Positions 21,829-33,926 of a stretch of 64,000 bases of DNA are shown one piece after another. This stretch comes from Vulcaniibacterium tengchongense (lineage in GTDB: Bacteria; Pseudomonadota; Gammaproteobacteria; Xanthomonadales; Xanthomonadaceae). Positions within the stretch are counted from its first letter, which is position 1. Every line of letters begins with the position of its first letter. The notes below the pieces were generated by a model, which ran no database searches, had not been told where the DNA came from, and saw nothing but the letters and a program-made list of their open reading frames with translations. The stretch covers positions 614,546 to 678,545 of the forward strand of contig NZ_RKQN01000001.1 in NCBI RefSeq assembly GCF_003814555.1, read 5' to 3'. The translations under genes and the position numbers were made by a program.

Positions 21829-22779
21829 GTGAGCCAGATCCCGACCCTCGACATCAGCCGCTTCGACCGCAGCCGCCCGGACGAAGAGCGCCGCGCCTTC
21901 GTCGCCGAACTGGGGGCGGCCTACCGCGAATGGGGGTTCGCCGGCATCCGCGGCCACGGCATCCCGGAGCGGCTGGTCGCCGACGCCTACGACGCGTTCC
22001 AGCGCTTCTTCGCCCTGCCGGACGGGGTCAAGCGCAAGTACCACGTGCCGGGCGGCGGCGGCGCGCGCGGCTACACGCCGTTCGGCATCGAAACCGCCAA
22101 GGGCGCGCAGCACTACGACCTGAAGGAGTTCTGGCACGTCGGCCGCGAGATCCCGCGCGACTCCAGGTACGCCGAGGCGATGCCGCCGAACCTGTGGCCG
22201 GAGGAGGTCCCCGGCTTCCGCGAGGCCGGCTACGCGCTGTACCAGGCGCTGGATCAGCTCGGCTCGCGGGTGCTCACCGCGCTGGCGCTGCACATCGGCC
22301 TGCCGGAGGACTGGTTCGCCGACAAGACCGACTCCGGCAATTCGATCCTGCGCCCGATCCACTACCCGCCGATCACCGCCGACGACATCCCCAACGTGCG
22401 CGCCGGCGCGCACGAGGACATCAACCTGATCACCCTGCTGGTCGGCGCCAGCGCCGAGGGCCTGGAGGTGCTGTCGCGCAAGGGCGAGTGGGTCCCGTTC
22501 ACCGCCGATGCCGACACCATCGTGGTCAACATCGGCGACATGCTGCAGCGCCTGACCAACCACGTGTACCCCTCGACCACCCACCGCGTGGTCAACCCGA
22601 AGGGGCCGAAGGCGCGCGAGCCGCGCTACTCGGTGCCGTTCTTCCTGCATCCCAATCCGGATTTCCTGATCGACGTGCTGCCCTCCTGCGTCACCCCGGA
22701 CAACCCGAAGCGCTATCCGGAGCCGATCACCGCGCAGGGCTACCTGGAAGAGCGGCTGCGCGAGATCAAGCTCAAGTAG
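21829..22779 (+). CDS. 2-oxoglutarate/Fe(II) oxygenase, isopenicillin N synthase family
   Basis: A 316-residue oxygenase. The N-terminal DIOX_N-type region (IPTLDISRFD ... WGFAGIRGHGIPERLV) is followed by the jelly-roll core. Metal ligands are H195 and D197 (GAHEDIN) and H252 (STTHRVV). The 2-oxoglutarate-binding pair is R266/S268 (PRYSVPFF). The family hydroxylates or desaturates small molecules and also contains ethylene-forming enzymes; the substrate here is unknown. GTG start at 21829; an ATG at 21792 is out of frame. The gene appears monocistronic, divergent from the YejM-like gene with 135 nt between starts. The following 232 nt contain nothing recognisable. Confidence 0.88.
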   Translation: MSQIPTLDISRFDRSRPDEERRAFVAELGAAYREWGFAGIRGHGIPERLVADAYDAFQRFFALPDGVKRKYHVPGGGGARGYTPFGIETAKGAQHYDLKEFWHVGREIPRDSRYAEAMPPNLWPEEVPGFREAGYALYQALDQLGSRVLTALALHIGLPEDWFADKTDSGNSILRPIHYPPITADDIPNVRAGAHEDINLITLLVGASAEGLEVLSRKGEWVPFTADADTIVVNIGDMLQRLTNHVYPSTTHRVVNPKGPKAREPRYSVPFFLHPNPDFLIDVLPSCVTPDNPKRYPEPITAQGYLEERLREIKLK

Positions 22780-23011
22780 GCGGGCCCGCTCTTGCCGCCC
22801 GCAGGGGCGGCTCGCGGTGCCGGCCGTTCGGCCCGGCCCGATCCCGTGCCTGCCGGTGCGCCGGGGGCGAGGCGCGCTCCCGTTCGTCGCGACGCCAAGG
22901 CCCGGACGGCGATGTCCGTTGCGCGCGCACGGCGGTCGCGCCGAACCGGCATCGCGGCCCTGCACGGATCGCGGTCGTCCGATACGCGGCGCCACCGATC
23001 CGCCCGCCGCC

Positions 23012-23551
23012 TCAGCAATCGATTCCCGCCTCCTGCAGCGCCTGGCGCCAGGCCGCCAGCTTGGCCGCGGGCGGCATGGCGGCGTTCGCCGGGCTGGTCG
23101 AAGGCAGGCGCCGGCAGCGCAGCGGGCGCTCGGCCAGGCTCGGTGCGTGCAGGCGCGCGAACGCGTCCGCGGCCTTGGCGCCGTTGAACAGCAGCGTGCC
23201 CACGCCCGGGTGGGCGGCGAGAAAACCGCGCAGGTCGTTGCCGCGCGCGTCTTCGGAGCGGATCGCCGCGTCCAGGCTGCCCGCCCGCCGGGCGCAGGCG
23301 AACACGTCCCAGAGCGCGATGCCGGCCGCGCCGAGCCGCCGCAGCCGCTCCGGATAGGGCCACTCCGGCCCCGCGCCGACCAGCTCGCCCATGAACCGCC
23401 AGAACAGGTTGCGCGGGTGCGCGTAGTACTGCGCCGCCTGCAGCGAGGCCGCGCCCGGCAGGCTGCCCAGGACCAGCACCCGCGCCCGCTTTGCCGCGAC
23501 GGGCGGCAGGCCTTGCAGCAGCGGCAGCGATGCGGGAGGCGGCGCGGGCAT
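23012..23551 (-). CDS. Uracil/hypoxanthine-DNA glycosylase family protein (UDG family 6-like)
   Basis: A 179-residue protein of the uracil-DNA glycosylase superfamily. The active-site strand reads VLVLGSLPGAAS (GSLPG at 29-33). It is followed by QYYAHPRNLFWRFM with N48, the pattern of the DNA-deoxyinosine glycosylase group. The C-terminal PSTSPANA (near 155) is the DNA-intercalating loop position. It would excise deaminated bases such as hypoxanthine; activity is inferred from the family. The start at 23551 is chosen because the longer frame overlaps tpiA and its leader. Divergent from tpiA with 58 nt between starts. Confidence 0.82.
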   Translation of the reverse strand: MPAPPPASLPLLQGLPPVAAKRARVLVLGSLPGAASLQAAQYYAHPRNLFWRFMGELVGAGPEWPYPERLRRLGAAGIALWDVFACARRAGSLDAAIRSEDARGNDLRGFLAAHPGVGTLLFNGAKAADAFARLHAPSLAERPLRCRRLPSTSPANAAMPPAAKLAAWRQALQEAGIDC

Positions 23552-23609
23552 GGCCGTATTCTGACCGCGCTGCGTTAAACTGCGCCGCGTTTCGCACCTT
23601 GGAGAGACC

Positions 23610-24362
23610 ATGCGCCGCAGGATCGCCGCCGGGAACTGGAAGCTGCATGGCGACCGCAAGTTCGCCGTCGAGCTGCTGGAGGCGCTGCTCGCGCAGCCGG
23701 CGCCGGAGGCGGTCGAGCTGCTGATCCTGCCGCCGCTGCCGTACCTGGCCGAGCTGGTCGAGCGCTTCGGCGGCCGCGGCCTGCGCTTCGGCGCCCAGGA
23801 CGTCAGCGCGAACGCGAAGGGCGCCTACACCGGCGAGGTGTCGGCGTCGATGCTGCGCGACGTCGGCGCGGCCTACGGCCTGGTCGGCCATTCCGAGCGC
23901 CGCCAGTACCACGGCGAGAGCAGCGAGCTGGTCGCGCGCAAGTTCCTCGCCTGCAAGGCGGCGGGCCTGACGCCGATCCTGTGCGTCGGCGAAAGCCTGA
24001 ACGAGCGCGAGAACGGGCAAACCGAGTGGCGCATCGAGGAGCAGCTGGCCCCGGTGTTCGAACTCGGCGGCGAAGCCGCGTTCGAGGGCGCGGTGGTCGC
24101 CTACGAGCCGGTGTGGGCGATCGGCACCGGCCGCACCGCGACGCCGGAGCAGGCGCAGCAGGTGCACGCGTTCATCCGTAGCGAAATCGCCGCGCGCAAT
24201 GCTAGAATCGCTGACTCGCTGCCGATCCTGTACGGCGGCAGCGTCAAGGCCGACAACGCCGCCGCGCTGTTCGCGCAGCCGGACGTCGACGGCGGCCTGG
24301 TCGGCGGCGCCTCGCTGGTCGCGGCCGACTTCCACGCCATCGCGCAAGCGGCGGCGCCCTGA
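23610..24362 (+). CDS. tpiA: Triosephosphate isomerase
   Basis: A 250-residue glycolytic enzyme interconverting dihydroxyacetone phosphate and glyceraldehyde-3-phosphate. Catalytic residues are K11 (AGNWKLHG), H94 (VGHSERR) and E166 (AYEPVWAIGTG). The phosphate loop is LYGGSVKADN near 210. The second motif residue is Leu rather than the usual Met, a small known variation. A -10-like TAAACT lies 29 nt upstream (23576-23581). secG follows after 54 nt, as is usual in Xanthomonadaceae. Confidence 0.97.
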   Translation: MRRRIAAGNWKLHGDRKFAVELLEALLAQPAPEAVELLILPPLPYLAELVERFGGRGLRFGAQDVSANAKGAYTGEVSASMLRDVGAAYGLVGHSERRQYHGESSELVARKFLACKAAGLTPILCVGESLNERENGQTEWRIEEQLAPVFELGGEAAFEGAVVAYEPVWAIGTGRTATPEQAQQVHAFIRSEIAARNARIADSLPILYGGSVKADNAAALFAQPDVDGGLVGGASLVAADFHAIAQAAAP

Positions 24363-24416
24363 CCGAAGCCGCGCGCGGCCGACGTCGCCCCAACGAGCTC
24401 CAGGCGGAACCCGACG

Positions 24417-24851
24417 ATGCTGTTGTTCCTCAACGTCATCTATGTGCTGATCGCGATCGCGATGGTTGCGCTGATCCTGATGCAGCGCGGCGCGGGCGCG
24501 CAGGCCGGCTCTGGCTTCGGCGGCGGCGCCTCGGCGACGGTGTTCGGCGCGCGCGGTTCGGCCAACTTCCTGTCCAAGGCGACCAAGTGGCTGGCGATCG
24601 CGTTCTTCGCGATCAGCCTGTTCATGGCCTGGCACGCCACGCGCGAGGCGCGCGGCCCGGCCGACGCCTCGCAGGGCGGCGTGATGTCGCAGGTGCCGGC
24701 GGCGCCGGCTGGGAATGCCGGCGGCGCGGCGGTGCCCCCGGTGCCGGCGCAGGCGCCGGCGGCGAACGCCACGGTGCCGGCCGCGCCGCAACAGGCGCCG
24801 GCCGCGCAGCCGCAGCAGGCGGCGCCGCAGCAACCGGCTTCGGGTAACTGA
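24417..24851 (+). CDS. secG: Preprotein translocase subunit SecG
   Basis: A 144-residue membrane protein of the SecYEG channel. The first transmembrane helix (2-22) leads to LILMQRGAGAQAGSGFGGGASATVFGARG, the diagnostic cytoplasmic loop. The second helix spans about 58-76. The tail (about 85-144) is a long Ala/Pro/Gln-rich low-complexity extension absent from the 110-residue E. coli protein. It is downstream of tpiA and upstream of tRNA-Leu and nuoA, a conserved order. Confidence 0.93.
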   Translation: MLLFLNVIYVLIAIAMVALILMQRGAGAQAGSGFGGGASATVFGARGSANFLSKATKWLAIAFFAISLFMAWHATREARGPADASQGGVMSQVPAAPAGNAGGAAVPPVPAQAPAANATVPAAPQQAPAAQPQQAAPQQPASGN

Positions 24852-24963
24852 GCCGAAAGCGGTACCATTGGCTTCATCGGCCCGGCACGGATCGCCGGGT
24901 GCGGCCAGCGATGGCCGCGACCGCCGGCTGTACGGTCCGGCGCGTCAGAAGGACGGTTTGATT

Positions 24964-25048
24964 GCCCAGGTGGCGGAATTGGTAGACGCACTACCTTGAG
25001 GTGGTAGCGACGCAAGTCGTGGGGGTTCGAGTCCCCCCTTGGGCACCA
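24964..25048 (+). tRNA. tRNA-Leu(GAG)
   Basis: An 85-nt class II tRNA with a long variable arm. The acceptor GCCCAGG pairs with CTTGGGC. The anticodon stem CTACC/GGTAG encloses the loop TTGAGGT, giving anticodon GAG (codon CUC). The T-arm is GGGGGTTCGAGTCCCCC and the CCA end is encoded. A TACCAT element (24863-24868) lies about 95 nt upstream. No integrase or att-like duplication is seen beside it. Confidence 0.96.
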
Positions 25049-25242
25049 CTTAAAGCGAACGAGAGGGCAGGGTGTGGATGAGGGCGGCAGCTCTCCCCGT
25101 TCCCGCCCGCTTGCAGCCACAGAACGGAAGCGAGTCCGGAGCAGTGCGGCACAACTTGAGCGAAGGCCGGGATTTCCCGCTTTAACTCGTTTTCCCACTC
25201 CTCCTTGCTCGACATCCGGTCTCAAGCCGAGAGAACAACCGA

Positions 25243-25599
25243 GTGCTGGCCGAATATCTGCCGACCCTGCTGTTCCTGATCGTCGCCGGCGGCATCGGCG
25301 TCGCCCTGTTGGTGGTGGGCAAAGTGCTCGGCCCCCAGCGCCCGACCGTCGAGAAGCTGTCGCCGTACGAGTGCGGCTTCGAGGCGTTCGACGACGCGCG
25401 CATGCAGTTCGACGTGCGCTACTACCTCATCGCCATCCAGTTCATCATCTTCGACCTGGAAATCATCTTCATCGTGCCCTGGGCCACCGTGTTCCGCGAA
25501 CTGGGCACGATCGGCCTGATCGAGATGGGCATCTTCGCCGGCATGCTGCTGCTCGGCTTCGTCTACGTTTGGAAGAAGGGAGCACTCGAATGGGAGTGA
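25243..25599 (+). CDS. nuoA: NADH-quinone oxidoreductase subunit A
   Basis: A 118-residue membrane subunit of complex I with three transmembrane helices (about 6-28, 63-84, 90-110). The invariant YECGFE and [18 protein letters not shown] loop sits at the Q-site. GTG start at 25243, 194 nt after tRNA-Leu. That spacer must hold the nuo promoter, but I see only a weak TTGAGC...TTTAAC pair (25156-25186, 19-nt spacing). The 3' end overlaps nuoB by 10 nt. Confidence 0.95.
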   Translation: MLAEYLPTLLFLIVAGGIGVALLVVGKVLGPQRPTVEKLSPYECGFEAFDDARMQFDVRYYLIAIQFIIFDLEIIFIVPWATVFRELGTIGLIEMGIFAGMLLLGFVYVWKKGALEWE

Positions 25600-26162
25600 T
25601 CCAGAGCGTTTCCGGACTGATGCACAACCCGCTGCCGGAAGGGCGGCTGGACGACATCCTGCGCCCCGAAGGCGACAACCCGCTGCTGCAGCAGGGCTAC
25701 GTCACCACCAGCCTCGACGCGCTGTGGAACTGGGCGCGCACCGGCTCGATGTGGCCGATGACCTTCGGCCTGGCCTGCTGCGCGGTCGAGATGATGCACG
25801 CCGGCGCCGCGCGCCTGGACCTGGACCGCTACGGCGTGGTGTTCCGCCCCAGCCCGCGTCAGTCCGACGTGATGATCGTCGCCGGCACCCTGGTCAACAA
25901 GATGGCCCCGGCGCTGCGCAAGGTCTACGACCAGATGCCCGACCCGAAGTGGGTGATCTCGATGGGCAGCTGCGCCAACGGCGGCGGCTACTACCACTAC
26001 TCGTATTCCGTGGTGCGCGGCTGCGACCGCATCGTGCCGGTCGACATCTACGTGCCGGGCTGCCCCCCGACCGCCGAAGCGCTGGTCTACGGCATCCTGC
26101 AGCTGCAAAAGAAGATCCGCCGCGGCACCAACTTCGGCGACCACAAGCAGGGCGTGCGCTGA
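25590..26162 (+). CDS. nuoB: NADH-quinone oxidoreductase subunit B
   Basis: A 190-residue peripheral subunit carrying iron-sulfur cluster N2, the last electron carrier before quinone. Ligands are the tandem C63-C64 ([10 protein letters not shown]), C128 (MGSCANGGG) and C158 ([11 protein letters not shown]). The start ATG ([11 protein letters not shown]) lies inside the last codons of nuoA, so translation is coupled. nuoC follows after a single base. Confidence 0.96.
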   Translation: MGVIQSVSGLMHNPLPEGRLDDILRPEGDNPLLQQGYVTTSLDALWNWARTGSMWPMTFGLACCAVEMMHAGAARLDLDRYGVVFRPSPRQSDVMIVAGTLVNKMAPALRKVYDQMPDPKWVISMGSCANGGGYYHYSYSVVRGCDRIVPVDIYVPGCPPTAEALVYGILQLQKKIRRGTNFGDHKQGVR

Positions 26163-26163
26163 C

Positions 26164-26886
26164 ATGACCGCGGAGACTGCACAGGCTTTCGCCGGGCGCC
26201 TGAGCGCGCGCTTCCCCGAGGCGGCGGTCGACGTCGTCGAGCCGCGCGGCGAGATCACCATCGAGGTCGCGCCGGCGCAGTGGCGCGCGGTCGCGCAGGC
26301 GCTGCGCGACGAGTTCGGCTTCGACCAGCTGATGGATCTCAGCGGCGTCGACTATCTCGGCTACGGCAGCGACGAGTGGGACACCGACGTGTCCTCCGAA
26401 GGCTATTCGCGCGGCGTCGAGGGCAAGGGCCCCGGCCGCTTCAAGTGGGGCGAGCGCCCCAACGGCGCGCCGGCGGCGCCCGAGCGCCGTTTCGCCGCCG
26501 TCGCGCACCTGCTGTCGGTGCAGCACAACCGCCGCCTGCGCCTGCGCGCCTTCGCGCCGGACGACGAGTTGCCGGTGGTGGACTCGCTGACGCCGGTGTG
26601 GCCGGGCGCGAACTGGTTCGAGCGCGAGGCGTTCGACCTGTACGGCATCGTGTTCGAGGGCCATCCGGACCTGCGCCGCATCCTGACCGACTACGGCTTC
26701 GTCGGCCATCCGTTCCGCAAGGACTTCCCGCTGATCGGCAACGTCGAGGTGCGCTACGACCCGGACAAGAAGCGGGTGGTGTACGAGCCGGTGACGATCG
26801 AGCCGCGCGTGCTGGTGCCGCGCGTGATCCGCGACGACGCCCGCTACGCGACCGCGCAGGGCGAGTCCGCCGAGGTGAAGAAGTGA
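26164..26886 (+). CDS. nuoC: NADH-quinone oxidoreductase subunit C
   Basis: A 240-residue subunit of the Q-module (30-kDa homologue). The signature is [19 protein letters not shown] followed by [25 protein letters not shown] near 155-200. It is a separate gene, not the NuoCD fusion of enterobacteria. A charged, glycine-rich insertion (about 62-95, GYGSDEW ... GRFKWGERP) enlarges the loop before the core; related insertions are common in this family. The stop overlaps the nuoD GTG (GTGA). Confidence 0.95.
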   Translation: MTAETAQAFAGRLSARFPEAAVDVVEPRGEITIEVAPAQWRAVAQALRDEFGFDQLMDLSGVDYLGYGSDEWDTDVSSEGYSRGVEGKGPGRFKWGERPNGAPAAPERRFAAVAHLLSVQHNRRLRLRAFAPDDELPVVDSLTPVWPGANWFEREAFDLYGIVFEGHPDLRRILTDYGFVGHPFRKDFPLIGNVEVRYDPDKKRVVYEPVTIEPRVLVPRVIRDDARYATAQGESAEVKK

Positions 26887-28184
26887 GCGCCGTGTCCACG
26901 CCATTCCAGAGCACGTCCGGTCTCGGCAGCGGCGCCGAGATCCGCAACTACACCCTGAACTTCGGTCCGCAGCACCCCGCCGCGCACGGCGTGCTGCGCC
27001 TGATCCTGGAGATGGACGGCGAGGTCGTGCAGCGCGCCGACCCGCACGTCGGCCTGCTGCACCGCGGCACCGAGAAGCTGGCCGAGTCCAAGCCGTTCAA
27101 CCAGTCGATCGGCTACATGGACCGGCTCGACTACGTCTCGATGATGTGCAACGAGCACGCCTACGTGCGCGCGATCGAGACCCTGCTGGGGATCCAGGCG
27201 CCGGAGCGCGCGCAGTGGATCCGGACGATGTTCGACGAGATCACCCGCATCCTGAACCACCTGATGTGGGTCGGCTCGAACGCGCTCGACCTGGGCGCGA
27301 TGGCGGTGTTCCTGTACGCGTTCCGCGAGCGCGAGGAGCTGATGGACTGCTACGAGGCGGTCTCGGGCGCGCGCATGCACGCGGCCTACTACCGCCCCGG
27401 CGGCGTGTACCGCGACCTGCCGGACCGCATGCCCAAGTACAAGGAATCGCCGTGGCGCAAGGGCGCCAAGCTCAAGCGCTTCAACGAATGGCGCGAGGGC
27501 TCGCTGCTCGACTACCTGGACGCGTTCACCGACGATTTCCCCAAGCGCGTCGACGAATACGAGACGCTGCTGACCGAGAACCGCATCTGGAAGCAGCGCA
27601 CCGTCGGCATCGGCGTGGTGACGCCGGAGCAGGCGCTGGCCTGGGGCATGAGCGGGCCGATGATCCGCGGTTCCGGCATCGCCTGGGACCTGCGCAAGAA
27701 GCAGCCGTACGCCAAGTACGACGCGGTCGACTTCGACATCCCGGTCGGCGTCAACGGCGACTGCTACGACCGCTATCTGGTCCGCATGGCCGAGATGCGC
27801 CAGTCCAACCGCATCATCAAGCAGTGCGTGAAGTGGCTGAAGGCCAATCCGGGCCCGGTCATGGTCGACAACTTCAAGGTCGCGCCGCCCAAGCGCGAGG
27901 AAATGAAGGACGACATGGAAGCCCTGATCCACCACTTCAAGCTGTTCACCGAGGGCTACTGCGTGCCCGCGGGCGAGACCTACGCCGCGGTCGAGGCGCC
28001 GAAGGGCGAGTTCGGCTGCTACCTGGTGTCCGACGGCGCCAACAAGCCGTTCCGCGTGAAGCTGCGCGCGCCGGGCTTCGCCCATCTTTCGTCGATGGAC
28101 GAGATCGTCAAGGGCCACATGCTCGCCGACGTGGTGGCGATGATCGGCACCTACGACATCGTGTTCGGCGAGATCGACCGCTGA
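26883..28184 (+). CDS. nuoD: NADH-quinone oxidoreductase subunit D
   Basis: A 433-residue 49-kDa-type subunit forming most of the quinone pocket, a relative of NiFe hydrogenase large subunits without the metal cysteines. Landmarks are [15 protein letters not shown] near 25, the invariant [12 protein letters not shown] near 52-63, and the C-terminal DIVFGEIDR. The start is the GTG overlapping the nuoC stop, which gives the family length; a second GTG nine bases on is an alternative. Confidence 0.95.
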   Translation: MSAVSTPFQSTSGLGSGAEIRNYTLNFGPQHPAAHGVLRLILEMDGEVVQRADPHVGLLHRGTEKLAESKPFNQSIGYMDRLDYVSMMCNEHAYVRAIETLLGIQAPERAQWIRTMFDEITRILNHLMWVGSNALDLGAMAVFLYAFREREELMDCYEAVSGARMHAAYYRPGGVYRDLPDRMPKYKESPWRKGAKLKRFNEWREGSLLDYLDAFTDDFPKRVDEYETLLTENRIWKQRTVGIGVVTPEQALAWGMSGPMIRGSGIAWDLRKKQPYAKYDAVDFDIPVGVNGDCYDRYLVRMAEMRQSNRIIKQCVKWLKANPGPVMVDNFKVAPPKREEMKDDMEALIHHFKLFTEGYCVPAGETYAAVEAPKGEFGCYLVSDGANKPFRVKLRAPGFAHLSSMDEIVKGHMLADVVAMIGTYDIVFGEIDR

Positions 28185-28213
28185 TCCGGGCGGCCGTTTG
28201 AGGATTTGATCGA

Positions 28214-28741
28214 ATGAAGGCGACCGGTAACTTCGAAGCCTGCCAGAACGTCGACCCGATGGTCGCGCTGTCCGACGCGACGCGCGCGCACATCGACCAC
28301 TGGGTCGCCAAGTTCCCGCCGGACCGCAAGCGCTCGGCGGTGCTGCAGGGCCTGCACGCGGCGCAGGAGCAGAACGGCGGCTGGCTCAGCGACGAGCTGA
28401 TCGCCGCGGTGGCCAAGTACCTCGGCATCCCGCCGGTGTGGGCGTACGAGGTCGCCAGCTTCTATTCGATGTTCGAGACCGAGAAGGTCGGCCGCAACAA
28501 CGTCGCCTTCTGCACCAACATCAGCTGCTGGCTCAACGGCGCCGAGGAGCTGGTCGCGCATGCCGAGAAGAAGCTGGGCTGCAGGCTCGGCGAGTCCACC
28601 GCCGACGGCCGCGTCTACCTCAAGCGCGAGGAAGAGTGCCTGGCCGCGTGCTGCGGCGCGCCGGTGGTGGTGATCAACGGGCATTACTACGAGAAGCTCG
28701 ACACGGCCAAGGTCGACGAGCTGCTCGACGGGCTGGAGTGA
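28214..28741 (+). CDS. nuoE: NADH-quinone oxidoreductase subunit E
   Basis: A 175-residue thioredoxin-like subunit of the NADH dehydrogenase module. It carries 2Fe-2S cluster N1a with ligands C100 and C105 (FCTNISC) and C142 and C146 (ECLAACC). The helical N-terminus contains the [20 protein letters not shown] block. The ATG lies 29 nt after nuoD and nuoF follows after 10 nt. Confidence 0.95.
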   Translation: MKATGNFEACQNVDPMVALSDATRAHIDHWVAKFPPDRKRSAVLQGLHAAQEQNGGWLSDELIAAVAKYLGIPPVWAYEVASFYSMFETEKVGRNNVAFCTNISCWLNGAEELVAHAEKKLGCRLGESTADGRVYLKREEECLAACCGAPVVVINGHYYEKLDTAKVDELLDGLE

Positions 28742-28751
28742 GGCAGCGGGC

Positions 28752-30109
<1,358 letters not shown>

Positions 30110-30113
<4 letters not shown>

Positions 30114-32344
30114 GCGCACAGCCCGTCAATCCGAACCTGCCGCCGGATCACGTCACCGTCTTCATCGACGACGTCGAGCTGGCCGCGCCCAAGGGCTCGA
30201 TGATCATCCAGGCCGCCGACCGGGCCGGCATCCCGATCCCGCGCTTCTGCTACCACGACAAGCTGCCGATCGCGGCCAACTGCCGCATGTGCCTGGTCGA
30301 GGTGGAGAAGATGCCGAAGCCGTCGCCGGCCTGCGCCACCCCGGTGATGGACGGCATGCGCGTGCGCACGCGCAGCGATAAGGCGCTGAAGGCGCAGCGC
30401 AACGTGATGGAGTTCCTGCTGATCAACCATCCGCTCGACTGCCCGATCTGCGACCAGGGCGGCGAGTGCGAGCTGCAGGACCTGTCGCTCGGCTATGGCC
30501 GCTCCGTCAGCCGCTTCTCCGAGCGCAAGCGCGTGGTGCCGGACGAGGACATCGGCCCGCTGGTCGCCACCGAGATGACCCGCTGCATCCAGTGCACGCG
30601 CTGCGTGCGCTTCACCGCGGAGATCGCCGGCACCTACGAGCTGGGCGGCATGTACCGCGGCGAGAACCTGCAGATCGGCACCTACGACGGCAAGCCGCTG
30701 ACCACCGAGCTGTCCGGCAACGTGATCGACGTCTGCCCGGTCGGCGCGCTGACCAACAAGGTGTTCCAGTTCAAGGCCCGCGCCTGGGAGCTGATCGCGC
30801 GCGAGTCGCTCGGCTACCACGACGCGCTGGGCAGCAACCTGTTCCTGCACGTGCGCCGCGGCGACGTGCTGCGCACCGTGCCGCGCGACAACGAAGCGGT
30901 CAACGAATGCTGGCTGTCGGACCGCGACCGCTATTCGCACCAGGGCCTGTACGCCGAGGACCGCGCGACCGTGCCGATGGTCAAGGACGGCGGCCAGTGG
31001 CGGGAAGTCACTTGGGGCGAGGCGCTGGCGCGCGCGGCGCAGATCCTGCGCGACAACGGCGCCGACAAGCTCGGCATCCTCGCCCATCCGGCGACCTCGA
31101 ACGAGGAGGGCGCGCTGCTGGCCCGCCTGGCCGAGGCGCTGGGCACCGGCAACCTCGACCACCGCATCGGCCAGCTCGACCTGAGCGACGGCGCCGCGGC
31201 CGCGCCGTTCGCGCTGCCGGTCGCCGAGATCGAGCACTGCGACGCGATCGTCATCGTCGGTTCCAACCTGCGCCACGAAGTGCCGCTGCTGCACCAGCGC
31301 GTGCACAAGGCGAGCAAGCGCGGCGCGCGGATCTACGCGGTCAACCCGGTCGACTTCGACTTCACCTTCGCCCTGGCCGGCAAGCACATCGTTGCGCCGT
31401 CGCAACTCGCGGCCGCGCTGGGCGACGCGGCGCTGGCCGAGGCGGTCAAGGGCGCGAACCGCGCCGTCGTGATCGTCGGCGCGGTGGCCGAGAACGGGCC
31501 GCACGCCGCGGCGATCCGCCGGGCCGCCGCGGACCTCGCCGCCGCCACCGGCGCGGCGTTGAACCGCATCCCGCAGGGCGCCAACGCGCTCGGCCTGGGC
31601 GATTACGGCGTGCTGCCGTCCGGCCGCGACGCCCGGGCCATGCTCGCCGAACCGCGCCCGGCCTATGTGATCTACGGCATCGAGCCGGGCCTGGACTTCG
31701 CCGACACAGCGGCCGCGCTGAAGGCGCTGGGCGCGGCGCAGGTGGTGGCGTTCAGCCACTTCGCCTGCCGCTCGACCCGCGCCGTCGCCGACGTGATCCT
31801 GCCGATCGGCCTGCTGCCGGAGGTCGACGCCACCCTGACCAATCTCGACGGCCGCCAGCAGGGCGCGGTCGCCGGCGGCAAGCTGCCGGGCCAGGCGCGG
31901 CCGGGCTGGCGCGTGCTGCGCGCGCTCGCCGGCGAACTCGGCCTGCCGGGCTTCGAGTTCGTCGATCTGGAAGGCCTGCGCGCGGGCATGCGCATGCGCG
32001 AGGTCGCGGCGCGTCCGGGGACCGCGCCGGCGCTGCCGGGCGAGGGCCTGGAAGTGGCGGCCAGCCAGGCGATCTATCGCAGCGACGCGGTGGTGCGCCG
32101 CGCCGCCGCGCTGCAGGCGCATCCGCTCAACCGCGCGCCGCAGGCGGTGCTGCATCCGGACGACGCCGCCGCGCTCGGCCTGGGCGAGGGCGCCACCGGC
32201 AAGTTCGCCGCCGGTGCCGGCACCGCGACCCTGCCGGTCGCGCTCAGCGACAAGGTCGCGCCGGGCACGGTGTGGATCGAGACCGGCCACGGCGCGACGG
32301 CGCCGCTCGCCGCGGCCGGCCGCGTGCAGGCGGGGAGGGCCTGA
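30110..32344 (+). CDS. nuoG: NADH-quinone oxidoreductase subunit G
   Basis: A 744-residue 75-kDa subunit. The N-terminal ferredoxin domain has C47, C58, C61 and C75 (2Fe-2S N1b). The His/Cys cluster follows with H107, C111, C114 and C120 ([14 protein letters not shown]), then [13 protein letters not shown] ... VCPVGAL for N4. The rest is a molybdopterin-oxidoreductase-like domain without cofactor signature, Ala-rich toward the end. It starts inside the nuoF stop. It is shorter than E. coli NuoG (about 900). Confidence 0.95.
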
Positions 32345-32349
32345 GCCAG

Positions 32350-33414
32350 ATGTTGACGACGACCGTGATCGATCCGTTCCGCGACTGGATGCTGTCCTTC
32401 GGCAACGCCGGCGCGGTGGCCTGGATCGTGCTCAAGATCCTCGCCATCGCCGTGCCGGTGATCGTCGCCGTGGCGTTCTACGTGGTGTGGGAGCGCAAGC
32501 TGATCGGCTGGATGCACGTGCGCCACGGGCCCATGTACGTCGGCCGCGGCGTGCTGCAGGCCTTCGCCGACGTGTTCAAGCTGCTGTTCAAGGAGGTCAT
32601 CCAGCCTTCGCGCGCGCAGCCGTTCCTGTACAAGCTGGCGCCGCTGATCGCGCTGGCGCCGGCGTTCGCCGCCTGGGCGGTGGTGCCGTTCGACGCCCAG
32701 GTGGTGCTGTCCAACGCCAATGCCGGCCTGCTGTACCTGCTGGCGATGACCTCGATGGGCGTGTACGGCATCGTCCTGGCCGGCTGGGCCTCGAACTCGA
32801 AGTACGCCTTCCTCGGCGCGATGCGCGCGGCCGCGCAGGTGGTCTCGTACGAGATCGCGATGGGCTTCGCGATGGTCGGCGTCATGGTCGGCGCCGGCAG
32901 CCTCAACCTCAGCCAGATCGTGATGGCGCAGGCCGGCAATGCCGGCGCGCTGGAGTGGTTCTGGCTGCCGATGCTGCCGCTGTTCGTCGTCTACTTCATC
33001 TCCGGCGTCGCCGAGACCAACCGCGCGCCGTTCGACGTGGTCGAGGGCGAGTCGGAGATCGTGGCCGGCCACATGGTCGAGTATTCGGGTTCGGCGTTCG
33101 CGCTGTTCTTCCTCGCCGAATACGCGAACATGATCCTGATCAGCTTCCTGACCTCGATCTTCTTCCTCGGCGGCTGGCTGAGCCCGTTCCATGGCCTCGG
33201 CATCCCGCTGCTGTCGGTCGACGGCTGGTGGTGGCTGTTCGCCAAGGTGATCTTCTTCGCCAGCTGCTTCATCTGGTTCCGCGCCTCGTTCCCGCGCTAC
33301 CGCTACGACCAGATCATGCGGCTGGGCTGGAAGGTGTTCATTCCGCTCACCATCGCCTGGATCTGCGTGGTCGCGCTGATGGCGTACTTCGGCGTCTTCG
33401 AGCCGGGCAAGTGA
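32350..33414 (+). CDS. nuoH: NADH-quinone oxidoreductase subunit H
   Basis: A 354-residue integral subunit (ND1 homologue) of about eight transmembrane helices that closes the quinone tunnel. Family blocks are [19 protein letters not shown] near 46-64 and the E-rich loop [21 protein letters not shown] near 225, which carries conserved acidic residues of the proton/quinone coupling path. The ATG lies 5 nt after the nuoG stop. Confidence 0.96.
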   Translation: MLTTTVIDPFRDWMLSFGNAGAVAWIVLKILAIAVPVIVAVAFYVVWERKLIGWMHVRHGPMYVGRGVLQAFADVFKLLFKEVIQPSRAQPFLYKLAPLIALAPAFAAWAVVPFDAQVVLSNANAGLLYLLAMTSMGVYGIVLAGWASNSKYAFLGAMRAAAQVVSYEIAMGFAMVGVMVGAGSLNLSQIVMAQAGNAGALEWFWLPMLPLFVVYFISGVAETNRAPFDVVEGESEIVAGHMVEYSGSAFALFFLAEYANMILISFLTSIFFLGGWLSPFHGLGIPLLSVDGWWWLFAKVIFFASCFIWFRASFPRYRYDQIMRLGWKVFIPLTIAWICVVALMAYFGVFEPGK

Positions 33415-33427
33415 GGCAGGTAAAGGC

Positions 33428-33916
33428 ATGAATCGCATCGTTTCCTACTTCAAGAGCCTGCTCCTGATCGAGCTGCTGCAGGGACTGGGGCTGACCCTGA
33501 AGTACCTGTTCCGGCCGAAGTACACGCTGATGTACCCGATGGAGAAGACGCCGCAGTCGCCGCGCTTCCGCGGCCTGCACGCGCTGCGCCGCTATCCGAA
33601 CGGCGAGGAGCGCTGCATCGCCTGCAAGCTGTGCGAGGCGGTGTGCCCGGCGCTGGCGATCACCATCGACTCGGACAAGCGCGAGGACGGCACCCGCCGC
33701 ACCACGCGCTACGACATCGACCTGTTCAAGTGCATCTTCTGCGGCTTCTGCGAGGAGTCGTGCCCGGTGGACTCGATCGTGGAGACCCATTTCCACGAGT
33801 ACCACTTCGACAAGCGCGGTCAGAACATCGTCACCAAGCCGCAGCTGCTGGCGATCGGCGACCGTCTCGAGGCCGAGATCGCCGAGCGCCGCGCCGCCGA
33901 CGCGCTCTACCGCTGA
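33428..33916 (+). CDS. nuoI: NADH-quinone oxidoreductase subunit I
   Basis: A 162-residue 8Fe-ferredoxin subunit (TYKY homologue) with two 4Fe-4S motifs, [12 protein letters not shown] (N6a) and [12 protein letters not shown] (N6b), about 40 residues apart. They relay electrons from NuoG to NuoB. The N-terminal amphipathic helix ([23 protein letters not shown]) docks on the membrane arm. The start ATG is 13 nt after nuoH. Confidence 0.96.
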   Translation: MNRIVSYFKSLLLIELLQGLGLTLKYLFRPKYTLMYPMEKTPQSPRFRGLHALRRYPNGEERCIACKLCEAVCPALAITIDSDKREDGTRRTTRYDIDLFKCIFCGFCEESCPVDSIVETHFHEYHFDKRGQNIVTKPQLLAIGDRLEAEIAERRAADALYR

Positions 33917-33926
33917 GAACGACGAC

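Noticed and set aside
24964..25048. tRNA-Leu as an integration site for a mobile element
   Set aside because: No integrase, no direct repeat of the tRNA 3' end, and core genes (secG, nuo) lie on both sides.
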